This document shows positions 15,961 through 24,731 of a DNA stretch of 64,000 nt, piece by piece. Each line of letters opens with the position of its first letter. Position 1 is the first letter of the stretch. This DNA comes from Faucicola sp902506225. Its GTDB lineage: Bacteria > Pseudomonadota > Gammaproteobacteria > Pseudomonadales > Moraxellaceae. The notes below the pieces were generated by a model. That model saw only the letters and a list, made by a program, of their open reading frames with translations. It was not told the DNA's origin and did no database searches. The position numbers and the translations under genes are program-made. The stretch spans positions 2,170,001 through 2,234,000 of the forward strand of contig LR733345.1 in the NCBI GenBank assembly GCA_902506225.1. The letters run 5' to 3'.

Positions 15961-17010
15961 ATGGCAAAGGAATTATCGATTGACGATTTATTGCGTTTTG
16001 CATTCAAAAATAAAGCCTCTGACTTGCACATTTCAGCAGGCTTACCGCCGATGATTCGGGTAGATGGTGAAATCACCAAAATCAATATGCCGCCGCTCGA
16101 TCACCAAAAAGTGCATAGTTTGATTTATGACATCATGAACGACAAACAACGTGCCGATTATGAAGAATTTTTTGAAACCGACTTTTCGTTTGAAATTCCC
16201 AATGTGGCGCGCTTTCGTGTCAATGCCTTTAACCAAAACCGTGGCGCAGGTGCGGTATTTCGTACCATTCCGTCTGAGGTATTGACGATGGAGCAGCTTG
16301 GGATGGGACCGATTTTTGAGAAAATCTCTAATTACAAACGCGGCGTGGTACTGGTCACCGGTCCAACGGGTTCGGGTAAGTCAACCACCCTTGCGGCGAT
16401 GATTAACTATATCAATGAAAACCGTAAAGAACATATCTTAACCATTGAAGACCCGATTGAATTTGTGCATCAATCAAAAAAATCCCTTATCAACCAACGG
16501 GAAGTCCACCGTGATACCTTAAGCTTTGACGCCGCGCTGCGCTCTGCCCTACGTGAAGACCCCGATGTTATTCTTGTCGGTGAGATGCGTGACCTTGAGA
16601 CCATCCGCTTGGCATTGACCGCTGCTGAAACAGGGCACTTGGTATTTGGGACATTGCATACCTCATCTGCTGCCAAAACCATTGACCGTGTGGTCGACGT
16701 GTTTCCCGCCGCTGAAAAAGACATGATTCGTGCGATGTTATCTGAATCGCTGCAAGCGGTTATTTCGCAATCGCTACTCAAACGCCAAACAGGTGGTCGT
16801 GTTGCCGCCCATGAAATTATGATTGGTACGCCTGCGATTCGTAACTTGATTCGTGAAAACAAAGTCGCCCAAATGTACTCTGCCATCCAAACCAGTGCAG
16901 GCGATGGTATGACCACACTTGATCAAAGTCTTCGCGAACTGGTCAATAAAGGCGTGATTAGCAAAGAATCGGCGCGCCAATATGCCAAACAACCGGAAAG
17001 CTTTATGTAA
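15961..17010 (+). CDS. pilT: Type IV pilus retraction ATPase PilT
   Basis: Hexameric ATPase that depolymerises type IV pili and drives twitching and DNA uptake. From the ATG at 15961 it is 349 residues, the usual length; the frame stays open to 15832 but that stretch has no coding character. Motifs: N-terminal DLLRFAFKNKASDLHIS, Walker A GPTGSGKSTT near residue 135, Asp box, Walker B VILVGEMRD, HLVFGTLHTSS (His box), and the PilT signature TPAIRNLIRENK required for retraction. pilU follows after 49 nt. Confidence 0.97.
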   Translation: MAKELSIDDLLRFAFKNKASDLHISAGLPPMIRVDGEITKINMPPLDHQKVHSLIYDIMNDKQRADYEEFFETDFSFEIPNVARFRVNAFNQNRGAGAVFRTIPSEVLTMEQLGMGPIFEKISNYKRGVVLVTGPTGSGKSTTLAAMINYINENRKEHILTIEDPIEFVHQSKKSLINQREVHRDTLSFDAALRSALREDPDVILVGEMRDLETIRLALTAAETGHLVFGTLHTSSAAKTIDRVVDVFPAAEKDMIRAMLSESLQAVISQSLLKRQTGGRVAAHEIMIGTPAIRNLIRENKVAQMYSAIQTSAGDGMTTLDQSLRELVNKGVISKESARQYAKQPESFM

Positions 17011-17018
17011 TCACTGTT

Positions 17019-17046
17019 TTATAGAAACTATCTTATAGAACCAATG
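17019..17046. repeat. 14-bp tandem duplication between pilT and pilU
   Basis: Two copies of ttatagaaactatc/ttatagaaccaatg fill most of the 49-nt pilT-pilU spacer, ending just before the pilU ribosome-binding region. Confidence 0.75.
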
Positions 17047-17059
17047 CGAGATACCTGTT

Positions 17060-18211
17060 ATGGATTTTGATAAATTACTGCAGCTAATGGTACAAAAAAA
17101 CGGCTCCGACCTTTTTATCACTGCCGATGCGCCACCATCAATGAAAGTCAATGGTACTATCATGCCAGTCACCAAGTCAGCGCTGACCCCAGAGCAATCG
17201 ATGACGCTGGTCAAAAGCGTGATGACGCCTAGTCAAATCAAAGAATTTGACGAAACCCTCGAATGCCAGTTTGCCATTAGTGACAAACACCAAAACGCCC
17301 GCTTTCGTGTCTCTGCCTTTGTCCAAAAAGACTGTGCGGGCATGGTGCTACGTAAAATTGAAACCAAAATTCCGACGGTAGAGCAACTCAATCTACCGCC
17401 CATTTTGAATGAAATTGCCATGAAAAAACGCGGTATCGTGCTACTGGTCGGTGCGACGGGTACGGGTAAATCTACCACGCTGGCAGCTATGATGGGTTAT
17501 CGCAACGAGAATTCGCGCGATCATATTATCACCATCGAAGACCCGATTGAATACGTCCATGAGCACAAAGGCTGTATCATCACCCAACGCGAAGTTGGCA
17601 TTGATACCAAATCATTTGAAGCAGGATTAAAAAACACCCTGCGTCAAGCACCTGATGTGATTTTGATTGGCGAGATTCGTACCCGCGAAACCATGGATTA
17701 TGCCATTCAATATGCCGAAACAGGACACTTGGTGTTTGCCACCCTCCACGCCAACAACGCCAACCAAGCGATTGACCGTATCATTCACTTCTTTGAAGCA
17801 GAACATCACGAGCAGATTTTGATGGATTTGTCCTTAAACCTTCGCGCCATTGTAGCGCAGCAATTGATTGCCACCCCTGATGGCAAAGGTCGCCGCGCTG
17901 CGATTGAAATTTTGCTCAATTCGCAACTGATTGGGGACTACATCCGTAAAGGGGAAATCCACGAAATTAAGCCCGTCATGAAACGCTCTCGCGAACTTGG
18001 CATGCAAACCTTTGACCAAGCGTTGTTTGATTTGTATGAAAACGGCGAAATCACCTACCGCGATGCCATCAAACACGCTGACTCACCCAATGATTTACGC
18101 CTACTCATTAAGCTGGAGAGTAAATCAGCCAATAAAATTGATGAAAATGAACTAAATTTTTCATTGCAATCTGACGATAATAGCGCACCAAATGAGAAAT
18201 CCATGTTCTAA
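17060..18211 (+). CDS. pilU: Type IV pilus retraction ATPase PilU
   Basis: PilT paralogue of 383 residues that supports PilT-dependent retraction. Motifs: MDFDKLLQLMVQKNGSDLFI, Walker A GATGTGKSTT near residue 134, Walker B VILIGEIRT and HLVFATLHANNANQ. The AIRNLIRE signature of PilT is replaced by NSQLIGDYIRKGE, as in PilU proteins. The C-terminus has a polar tail rich in Ser, Asn and Asp. A strong terminator lies 41 nt after its stop. The rest of the pilus machinery is not in the window. Confidence 0.96.
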   Translation: MDFDKLLQLMVQKNGSDLFITADAPPSMKVNGTIMPVTKSALTPEQSMTLVKSVMTPSQIKEFDETLECQFAISDKHQNARFRVSAFVQKDCAGMVLRKIETKIPTVEQLNLPPILNEIAMKKRGIVLLVGATGTGKSTTLAAMMGYRNENSRDHIITIEDPIEYVHEHKGCIITQREVGIDTKSFEAGLKNTLRQAPDVILIGEIRTRETMDYAIQYAETGHLVFATLHANNANQAIDRIIHFFEAEHHEQILMDLSLNLRAIVAQQLIATPDGKGRRAAIEILLNSQLIGDYIRKGEIHEIKPVMKRSRELGMQTFDQALFDLYENGEITYRDAIKHADSPNDLRLLIKLESKSANKIDENELNFSLQSDDNSAPNEKSMF

Positions 18212-18252
18212 CAAAAGGCTATCGTCTTATAATCACAGTAACTGTGTAACAC

Positions 18253-18279
18253 AAAAAAGGCTCAGATTGAGCCTTTTTT
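18253..18279. terminator. Bidirectional terminator between pilU and a GNAT gene
   Basis: Twelve-bp stem aaaaaaggctca/tgagcctttttt with a 3-nt loop; T-runs on both strands, so it serves pilU and the convergent gene that ends at 18282. Confidence 0.92.
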
Positions 18280-18281
18280 AT

Positions 18282-18818
18282 CTAATTTACACTTTTTCCC
18301 AAAATCACCACATCCGCTATAAAGCCTTGCATATCACAAACTTGCTTAAACTTGCCCCATGGCTCAAATCCTAGCTTCTCAAACATCGCAAGGCTCGGTG
18401 TATTATGCGCAAAAATCAGCGCAACCACTTGCTGCACGCCACAACTTGGCGCAACTTCGATTAAATAATTCACCAACGCCTTACCCACGCCTTGCCCTTT
18501 GGCTTCCTCTGCCACATAGATACTGATTTCAGTACTGATATGATAGGCGGGACGCGCGTATAAATCAGACAAACTGCCCCAACCGACGATTTCACCTAAG
18601 CTAGTTTGAGAGCTAGTTTCGGAGCGAGTCTGGGCAACCACCAACGGACGATTGCCCGTATGAGTGTCAAACCACGCTTGCCTATCTGCCACGCTCACAG
18701 GCTGTAAATCTGCCGTGGCTTGCTTACCTGCGATACTTTGGTTATAAATTTCAACGATGCGCGGTAAATCATCAATCGCAGCTAGGCGAATACTAAGGTT
18801 GTGATGCGCTGCAAACAT
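18282..18818 (-). CDS. GNAT N-acetyltransferase (phosphinothricin/methionine-sulfoximine type)
   Basis: GNAT of 178 residues resembling YncA/MnaT and bar/pat proteins, which acetylate L-methionine sulfone, sulfoximine or phosphinothricin. Motifs: IRLAAIDDLPRIVEIYNQSI, the core VGWGSLSDLYARPAYHISTEISIYV with the RPAY substrate segment, motif A EEAKGQGVGKALV, and the C-terminal NTPSLAMFEKLGFEPWG. It ends 2 nt from the shared terminator. The substrate is inferred from the family; detoxification of toxic methionine analogues is plausible. Confidence 0.87.
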   Translation of the reverse strand: MFAAHHNLSIRLAAIDDLPRIVEIYNQSIAGKQATADLQPVSVADRQAWFDTHTGNRPLVVAQTRSETSSQTSLGEIVGWGSLSDLYARPAYHISTEISIYVAEEAKGQGVGKALVNYLIEVAPSCGVQQVVALIFAHNTPSLAMFEKLGFEPWGKFKQVCDMQGFIADVVILGKSVN

Positions 18819-18937
18819 AGCGACTCCAAAATTGAACCAAAAAATGCGGCTAAAATTTGCCGAAAAATCTTATTAGCGCGTATGTTAACAACATTTTTAC
18901 TTTATAATAAGCGATTTCATAAAATTAATAGTTTGCG

Positions 18938-19975
18938 ATGCTCATGAACGTAATTGACTTATCTGACTGGCTAAAGAGTCCAACCCTATTACCTGATTCG
19001 GTACTTACGATTGGTAATTTTGATGGGGTACATTTGGGTCACCAAGCGATGCTAGATAAAGCCAAATCTTTGGCAAAATCTCAGCAACTTGCCAGTATGG
19101 TGATGATATTTGAACCACAGCCGCGTGAGTTTTTTAGCCCCCAAACCGCCCCTGCAAGGCTCACCAATTTGGCAGAAAAAACCCAATTGATTGCTGAACA
19201 TAATATCGATAGCTTGATTGTGGCAAATTTTGATAATGACTTTCGGAATTTATCGGCACACGACTTTGCCAAAATGTTGGTCAAATTAAACGTGAAGCGC
19301 TTGGTATTGGGGGATGATTTTCGCTTTGGGCATGACCGCACTGGCGATAGTGAGTTTTTGCGTGCGTTTGGCTTGCCTGTGCAAATTTTGCATACCGTGA
19401 CCGACCATGCGCATCAAGATGAGCGTGTCAGCTCAACCCGCATTCGAGACTGTTTGCAACAAGGGGACTTGGCAACGGCAAAGCATCTGCTAGGGCGAGA
19501 TTATGCGATTACTGGCATGGTGGAACATGGCGATAAAATCGGTCGCACGCTTGATTTTCCCACCGCCAATATTGCGCTAAACCGCATCAAGCCTGCCCTG
19601 CATGGGATTTTTGCGGTGTCGGTGACCGCTACCGATGGCACAGATTTATCAACACTGGGGAAAAATACTAGCTGTTATAAAAAGCAGGGCGTGCAAGGAC
19701 TCACCAAAGGCAGTTTGTTTGGCGCTTGCAATGTCGGTACGCGTCCTGCCTTAAAAGATAAAAATAAATATGGGGTGGAATGGCGACTGGAAGTCAATTT
19801 TCCGAAGTTTGATGGGGATTTGTACGGCAAAGAGCTGACGGTGACGTTTTTGCATTTTTTACATGGGGAAATTAATTATCCAAGCCTTGACGCGTTAAAA
19901 CAAGGCATTGCCCAAGACGTGGTGGATTTACTTGACTGGCGTGAGCAGCAAGCCTTTGCAAAATCAGTCCCTTAG
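18938..19975 (+). CDS. ribF: Bifunctional riboflavin kinase/FAD synthetase
   Basis: Makes FMN and then FAD from riboflavin. The N-terminal adenylyltransferase domain carries GNFDGVHLGHQAML near residue 28 and the ISST(R)IR-type motif SSTRIRDCL; the C-terminal kinase domain carries GRTLDFPTANI and NVGTRP. The total of 345 residues is longer than the usual 305-315. The excess is about 25 residues between the FAVSVT strand and GACNVGTRP, rich in Thr, Gly and Lys. It precedes ileS, the classical ribF-ileS-lspA order, with a 224-nt spacer. Start is ATG 18938, or ATG 18944. Confidence 0.95.
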   Translation: MLMNVIDLSDWLKSPTLLPDSVLTIGNFDGVHLGHQAMLDKAKSLAKSQQLASMVMIFEPQPREFFSPQTAPARLTNLAEKTQLIAEHNIDSLIVANFDNDFRNLSAHDFAKMLVKLNVKRLVLGDDFRFGHDRTGDSEFLRAFGLPVQILHTVTDHAHQDERVSSTRIRDCLQQGDLATAKHLLGRDYAITGMVEHGDKIGRTLDFPTANIALNRIKPALHGIFAVSVTATDGTDLSTLGKNTSCYKKQGVQGLTKGSLFGACNVGTRPALKDKNKYGVEWRLEVNFPKFDGDLYGKELTVTFLHFLHGEINYPSLDALKQGIAQDVVDLLDWREQQAFAKSVP

Positions 19976-20199
19976 GCTGATGGGCATTGCTATCCTTCAG
20001 CAACTATCTTTAGCTTTTTTAACTATTTTTAGCGTTGATAGCTATTTTGGTGAGTGAGATTTTTTTATGACAAACTTACCAAAATCAAGCATGAGATAAG
20101 CCAAACCACGCTTTGTCAATCTGCCAATTTTAACATATAATACCCTGTTATCAATTTTTACCTTTTGCACTTTTTATATTATAGAATACCGAGAGTTAC

Positions 20200-23100
20200 A
20201 TGACCGACAACACTGACAATCAGTCAATCGACTATAAAGATACCCTAAACCTTGCCGATACCGTATTTCCCATGCGTGGCGACCTTGCCAAACGCGAACC
20301 TAAATGGCTAGAACAATGGTTTGCCGATGATGTGTATGCCCAAATTCGTCGCGCGCGCCAAGGTCGTGAAAAGTATGTATTGCATGACGGCCCTCCCTAT
20401 GCCAACGGTCAGATTCACTTGGGTCACGTGGTGAATAAAGTGCTCAAAGACATGATTGTCAAATACAAGACGCTTGACGGTTATGACGCGCCGTATGTAC
20501 CGGGCTGGGATTGTCATGGGTTGCCGATTGAGCAAAAGGTAGAAGGCATTGTCGGTAAAGTGGGTCAACCCCATAAAGACAAAAGCAAAAACGGTGCTAT
20601 CGTGACGTCAACCGAGTTTCGCGGTGCTTGCCGTGATTATGCCAAAAGCCAAATTGACCTGCAAATGGTTGACTTTAAACGCTTGGGTGTACTGGGTGAC
20701 TGGGAAAATCCTTATCTGACCATGAACTTCAAGCAAGAAGCTGATACGGTACGCGCCTTGGCAGAAATCTACAAAAACGGGCATATCACTCGCGGTATGA
20801 AGCCGGTGAATTGGTGCTTGGATTGTGGTTCGGCGCTCGCGGAAGCGGAAGTGGAATATGAAGATAAAAAATCCGATGCGATTTATGTCGGTTTTGATGT
20901 CGTCAACCGTGAAGCATTGGCAGCGACTAAAGCGATTGATGGCGCTTTGCAGGCGGTGATTTGGACCACCACGCCTTGGACGTTGCCTGCCAATCAGGCG
21001 ATTACCGCAAGCTCTGAGCTAGAGTACTCCGTGGTAAAAGTGACGTTTAACAAACAAGCATTTGCTATTCCTACCACGCTTGACACGCCTAATTATTTAC
21101 TTCGCCGTTTAACCAAAGATGATAAAACCGCCTTACAGGCAAGTGCATCTGACCCCTTAATTTGGGAATCGTTACCGGAAAAACGCCACGAACCTGCCGT
21201 ATTTGAGCCGTATTTCAAAAAAGCCCTTGAACAAAAAGCCTTTGCGATTGTCGATAAAAAAACCAATAACATTATCGGCACGACCCGTTTTTATGATGAT
21301 AATGTTGAAGAAAATTCGATTGCCATTGGCTACACCTTTTTGACCCGTGAGTATTGGGGATCAGGGGCAAATGCTGAAATTAAATCGGCTATGCTAAACC
21401 ACGCCCAACCGCAGCGAGAAACGATTTGGTTTCATGTTGCCCCCGATAATCAGCGTTCTGCCAAAGCGTTAGAAAAAATTGGCGCAACTTATCAAAAAAC
21501 CGCTGACAACGGTTTGGGCGAGCGCTTGTTTTATCACATGGCAGGCGAAAAACCACAGCCGAAAATCAGCCATTTAATTGTCGCTTACAATTTAGTTGCG
21601 CATTTAATGAGTGTGTTTAACGCCAAAGAATACAGTGTGTTGGCGACCGTGAAAGGCGATGCGTTAACTGTACTTAAAGCCCAGCATCCACTGATTGCCG
21701 AGCGCCAAGTGCCGATTATCACAGGCGACCACGTGACGGCAGATAGCGGTACGGGTTTAGTACACACTGCGCCCGCGCACGGTGTCGATGACTATATGGT
21801 CGGTCAAAAATTTCACTTGCCTACCGAAAACCCAGTTGCAGGTAATGGCGTGTATTTGCCTGAAGCCAAAGTTTTTGTCGGCGAACATATTTATAAAGCG
21901 CAACCAAAAATTATCGAAACGCTCAAAACCAGTGGCCATTTACTCAAGCATGACGTGATTACTCACAGCTATCCGCATTGCTGGCGACACAAAACGCCGA
22001 TTATTTTCCGTTCAACGCCACAATGGTTTATCAACATGGAAAGCCAAGGTCTGCGTGAGCAAGCGTTGACCGATATTCCAAAGGTGGTATGGACGCCCAG
22101 TTGGGGACAAAATCGCATCGAATCGATGATGCATGGTCGCCCAGATTGGTGTATCAGCCGCCAACGTACTTGGGGCGTGCCGATTGCCTTTTTTATCCAT
22201 AAAGACACCGGCAATTTGCACCCAAATACGGCTGAGCTGATGGAAAAAGTTGCGCAAGTGATTGAGCAAGGTGGTGTGGAAGCGTGGTTTGATGCCGCGG
22301 CTGAAGACTTTATCGGGGATGATGCTAAAGAATATCAAAAATCGACCGATACGCTAGATGTCTGGTTTGACTCAGGGTCAACCAATTTTACCGTGCTCGC
22401 CAATCGTCCTGATTTAGCCAATCCTGCGGATTTATACCTTGAAGGCTCTGACCAACATCGGGGTTGGTTCCAGTCGTCGCTTTTGGTGAGTGAAGCGATT
22501 TATGGTCGTCCACCGTACAAGCAAGTGTTGACGCATGGGTTTACCGTAGATGCCAAAGGCTATAAATTATCAAAATCCAAAGGCAATACCAAAGGCTTTG
22601 AGCCGCAAGAACTTGCCAATAAATATGGTATTGATATCGTGCGTCTATGGGTCGGCTCCAGTGACTACCGTTACGAGATGGCGGTATCGACTGAAGGCTT
22701 TGCGCGCACTACCGATATGTATCGCCGTATTCGTAACACCATTCGTTTTTTACTAGCAAATACAGACGACTTTGACCCAGCGACCGACATGGTGGATGCT
22801 AGCAATATGGTCAGCCTTGACAAGTACATTTTAAAACGCGCCGAGGCAGTACAAGCTGACATTCGTCAATCTTATACCAACATGGATTTTCACCAAGTGT
22901 GTCAAGCGGTGGTGGGTTTTTGTTCACAAGATTTGGGCGGTTTTTATTTAGACATCATTAAAGATCGTCAATACACTACCAAAGCCAATGGTGAAGCGCG
23001 CCGCTCAGCACAAACCGCGATTTATCATATTGCCCATGCGTTACTGCGCTGGATTGCACCGATTTTGTCATTCACCGCACAAGAAGCCTGGGAAATCTTA

Positions 23101-23601
23101 AAAGGTCCGCATACAAGCCATGGCAATGGTTACATCTTTACCGAAGAGTGGTATGAATTCCCACCAGTGGTATTGGATGACGTGAGCGAATCGGATTGGC
23201 AAGCGATTTTGAATGTCAAAGAAACCGTTAACAAAGCCTATGAAATTGCACGCACCGATAAAGTGATTAACGCCAATTTATCGGCCAATGTCACCGTGTA
23301 TGCACCAGATACTACCATGGCGTCACTCAATCGATTAGGCGATGAACTCAAATTTGTGTTGATTTCAAGCCAAGCCAATGTAGCGGCATTAACCAACCAA
23401 CCAAGCGATGTGACCTATAACGATGAAGCCACTGATTTAAATAACCAAGTTGCGGTAGTGGTCAAGCCTGCCACGGGTGAAAAATGTATCCGCTGTTGGC
23501 ACATTCGTGAGGATATCGGCATCAATCCTGCCCATCCAGAAATCTGTGGTCGCTGCGTCGAGAATGTCGAAGGTCAAGGCGAGGTGCGTCATTATGCCTA
23601 A
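20200..23601 (+). CDS. ileS: Isoleucyl-tRNA synthetase with a GNAT acetyltransferase domain inserted in the editing domain
   Basis: Class I synthetase charging tRNA-Ile. It has 1133 residues, where about 940-960 are expected. HLGH is at 73-76, TTTPWTLP at 256-263 (editing-site Thr), KLSKS at 789-793 (in place of KMSKS), and the C-terminal zinc site CIRCWH/CGRC is present. The editing pocket resumes with GTGLVHTAPAHGVDDY (517-532), keeping the His and Asp equivalent to E. coli H333 and D342. Between T282 and H458 lies a foreign block reading as a RimJ/RimL-type GNAT: LLRRLTKDDK, SDPLIWESLPEKR, IIGTTRFYD, REYWGSGANAEIK (acetyl-CoA loop) and FHVAPDNQRSAKALEKIGA. The frame is uninterrupted. lspA overlaps its stop. 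Confidence 0.93.
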   Translation: MTDNTDNQSIDYKDTLNLADTVFPMRGDLAKREPKWLEQWFADDVYAQIRRARQGREKYVLHDGPPYANGQIHLGHVVNKVLKDMIVKYKTLDGYDAPYVPGWDCHGLPIEQKVEGIVGKVGQPHKDKSKNGAIVTSTEFRGACRDYAKSQIDLQMVDFKRLGVLGDWENPYLTMNFKQEADTVRALAEIYKNGHITRGMKPVNWCLDCGSALAEAEVEYEDKKSDAIYVGFDVVNREALAATKAIDGALQAVIWTTTPWTLPANQAITASSELEYSVVKVTFNKQAFAIPTTLDTPNYLLRRLTKDDKTALQASASDPLIWESLPEKRHEPAVFEPYFKKALEQKAFAIVDKKTNNIIGTTRFYDDNVEENSIAIGYTFLTREYWGSGANAEIKSAMLNHAQPQRETIWFHVAPDNQRSAKALEKIGATYQKTADNGLGERLFYHMAGEKPQPKISHLIVAYNLVAHLMSVFNAKEYSVLATVKGDALTVLKAQHPLIAERQVPIITGDHVTADSGTGLVHTAPAHGVDDYMVGQKFHLPTENPVAGNGVYLPEAKVFVGEHIYKAQPKIIETLKTSGHLLKHDVITHSYPHCWRHKTPIIFRSTPQWFINMESQGLREQALTDIPKVVWTPSWGQNRIESMMHGRPDWCISRQRTWGVPIAFFIHKDTGNLHPNTAELMEKVAQVIEQGGVEAWFDAAAEDFIGDDAKEYQKSTDTLDVWFDSGSTNFTVLANRPDLANPADLYLEGSDQHRGWFQSSLLVSEAIYGRPPYKQVLTHGFTVDAKGYKLSKSKGNTKGFEPQELANKYGIDIVRLWVGSSDYRYEMAVSTEGFARTTDMYRRIRNTIRFLLANTDDFDPATDMVDASNMVSLDKYILKRAEAVQADIRQSYTNMDFHQVCQAVVGFCSQDLGGFYLDIIKDRQYTTKANGEARRSAQTAIYHIAHALLRWIAPILSFTAQEAWEILKGPHTSHGNGYIFTEEWYEFPPVVLDDVSESDWQAILNVKETVNKAYEIARTDKVINANLSANVTVYAPDTTMASLNRLGDELKFVLISSQANVAALTNQPSDVTYNDEATDLNNQVAVVVKPATGEKCIRCWHIREDIGINPAHPEICGRCVENVEGQGEVRHYA
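21046..21570 (+). other. GNAT domain insertion within ileS (codons about 283-457)
   Basis: Segment of about 175 codons without counterpart in ordinary IleS, placed between the strand EYSVVKVT and the strand HLIVAYNLVAHLM of the CP1 editing domain. It holds a full GNAT order: beta1/alpha1 (302-325), beta2-beta3 (348-366), beta4 (373-382), the acetyl-CoA pyrophosphate loop WGSGAN (386-391) with its helix, beta5 WFHVAPDN (410-417), and the helix SAKALEKIGA (420-429). All parts expected for acetyl-CoA binding are present. Boundaries are estimated by eye to within about 10 residues. No direct repeats flank it. Confidence 0.85.
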
Positions 23602-24142
23602 TACACAGGCAACCACTGCTGCCACTCATTCATCCACTACCCTACCCATCAACGGCAACAAAGCCATGATGTGGTATGGTATTGGGGTTTTGGTAATGAT
23701 TATTGACCAACTCACCAAGTTGTACTTTGAGCACAACTACCAGCTGTACCAAACCACGGCGATTATTGAGCCGATTTTTAACTTTACCCTTGCCCACAAC
23801 TATGGCGCGGCGTTTAGTTTTTTGGCAGATAAAGGCGGCTGGCAAAAATGGCTGTTTAGTGGACTGGCACTGGCTGTTTCCTTTGGTATCATGGCGTATC
23901 TACGCAAAATACCCCAACAAGCTAAATTATTGGCTTTGGGCTTATCATTGGTGCTGGCGGGCGCTTTGGGCAATTTGATTGATCGGGTACGTTTGGGCTA
24001 TGTGATTGACTTCTTGCATGTCCACTATGGCAATGCGTGGCATTTCCCAATTTTTAATATAGCTGATGTGGCGATTAATATTGGCGTTGCGTTGATTTTA
24101 ATCGATGCGTTTTTATTAGAATCCAAACGTAACACCCTTTAA
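23594..24142 (+). CDS. lspA: Lipoprotein signal peptidase II
   Basis: Inner-membrane aspartic protease that removes the signal peptide of prolipoproteins after lipidation; this genome segment encodes many substrates. The 182 residues start at ATG 23594, which overlaps the ileS stop by 8 nt. Four transmembrane helices are evident. Motifs: MIIDQLTKLYFE, NYGAAFSFLADKGGWQ, LAGALGNLIDRVRLGYVIDF (first catalytic Asp) and HFPIFNIADVAINIG (second catalytic Asp). A polar 23-residue N-terminal leader precedes the first helix. Coupled translation with ileS is conserved in proteobacteria. Confidence 0.97.
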   Translation: MPNTQATTAATHSSTTLPINGNKAMMWYGIGVLVMIIDQLTKLYFEHNYQLYQTTAIIEPIFNFTLAHNYGAAFSFLADKGGWQKWLFSGLALAVSFGIMAYLRKIPQQAKLLALGLSLVLAGALGNLIDRVRLGYVIDFLHVHYGNAWHFPIFNIADVAINIGVALILIDAFLLESKRNTL

Positions 24143-24153
24143 TTTTTAGATGG

Positions 24154-24660
24154 ATGAACAACCGCATGAATCATGACATTATTACGCCAAACGAACAAAC
24201 CCGCATCACTCAAGACTCAACCGTTGATTTGCATTTTGAGGTCAGCTTAGAAAATGGCACCGTCATCGACTCAACCTTTGAGCGTGGCGAACCTGTTCGC
24301 TTGGTGGTGGGTGATGGCAGTCTGCTTGAAGGGTTTGAGAAGGTACTCATCAACTTGACAGCGGGTGACACGCGCACTGCATCGCTGTCGCCTGAGGAAG
24401 CATTTGGTGAATGGAACCCTGACAACGTACAGACTTTTAGTCATGCGCAGTTTGCCGTGACGGGCAATCTGCCTGAAGTCGGTACCATGATAGAATTTGA
24501 AGATAAAGGCAAAACCACGCTCGTGGGTGTGGTCAGTGACGTCACTGAAGACGCCATCAAAGTGGATTTTAATCATCCATTGGCAGGTCAAAATATACTG
24601 TTTAAAGTGCAGATTTTTAGAGTGACCCCTAAAGACAGTAAAGGTATCACACTAAGCTGA
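24154..24660 (+). CDS. fkpB: FKBP-type peptidyl-prolyl isomerase (FkpB/SlpA-like)
   Basis: Prolyl isomerase and chaperone of 168 residues, the usual neighbour of lspA. The FKBP core contains VDLHFEVSLENGTVIDSTF, LVVGDGSLLEGFEKVL and ALSPEEAFGEWN-type (SLSPEEAFGE) residues, followed by the inserted-in-flap domain region with VSDVTEDAIKVDFNHPLAGQ, the typical SlpA signature. It has no signal peptide, so it is cytoplasmic. It starts 11 nt after lspA. The usual next gene ispH is absent; an unrelated cluster lies there on the opposite strand. Confidence 0.94.
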   Translation: MNNRMNHDIITPNEQTRITQDSTVDLHFEVSLENGTVIDSTFERGEPVRLVVGDGSLLEGFEKVLINLTAGDTRTASLSPEEAFGEWNPDNVQTFSHAQFAVTGNLPEVGTMIEFEDKGKTTLVGVVSDVTEDAIKVDFNHPLAGQNILFKVQIFRVTPKDSKGITLS

Positions 24661-24686
24661 CCTTAAGCTAAATGGAAGTTTTCAAT

Positions 24687-24720
24687 AAAACCCGCTGATT
24701 AACTCTCAACGGTTTTTATT
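24687..24720. terminator. Terminator-like hairpin between fkpB and a convergent gene
   Basis: Imperfect stem aaaacccgctga/tcaacggttttt with one bulge and one mismatch, with T-runs on both strands; it could serve fkpB and the convergent gene ending at 24732. Confidence 0.65.
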
Positions 24721-24731
24721 TTTACAGTTTA

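Noticed and set aside
23477..23593. Longer lspA start upstream within ileS
   Set aside because: That stretch encodes the conserved zinc-binding end of IleS in another frame; the ATG at 23594 with stop overlap is the usual lspA start.
20200..23601. IleS excess length explained by a frameshift or two fused genes
   Set aside because: Synthetase motifs are continuous and in order on both sides of the block, in one frame, so it is an internal insertion and not an end-to-end fusion.
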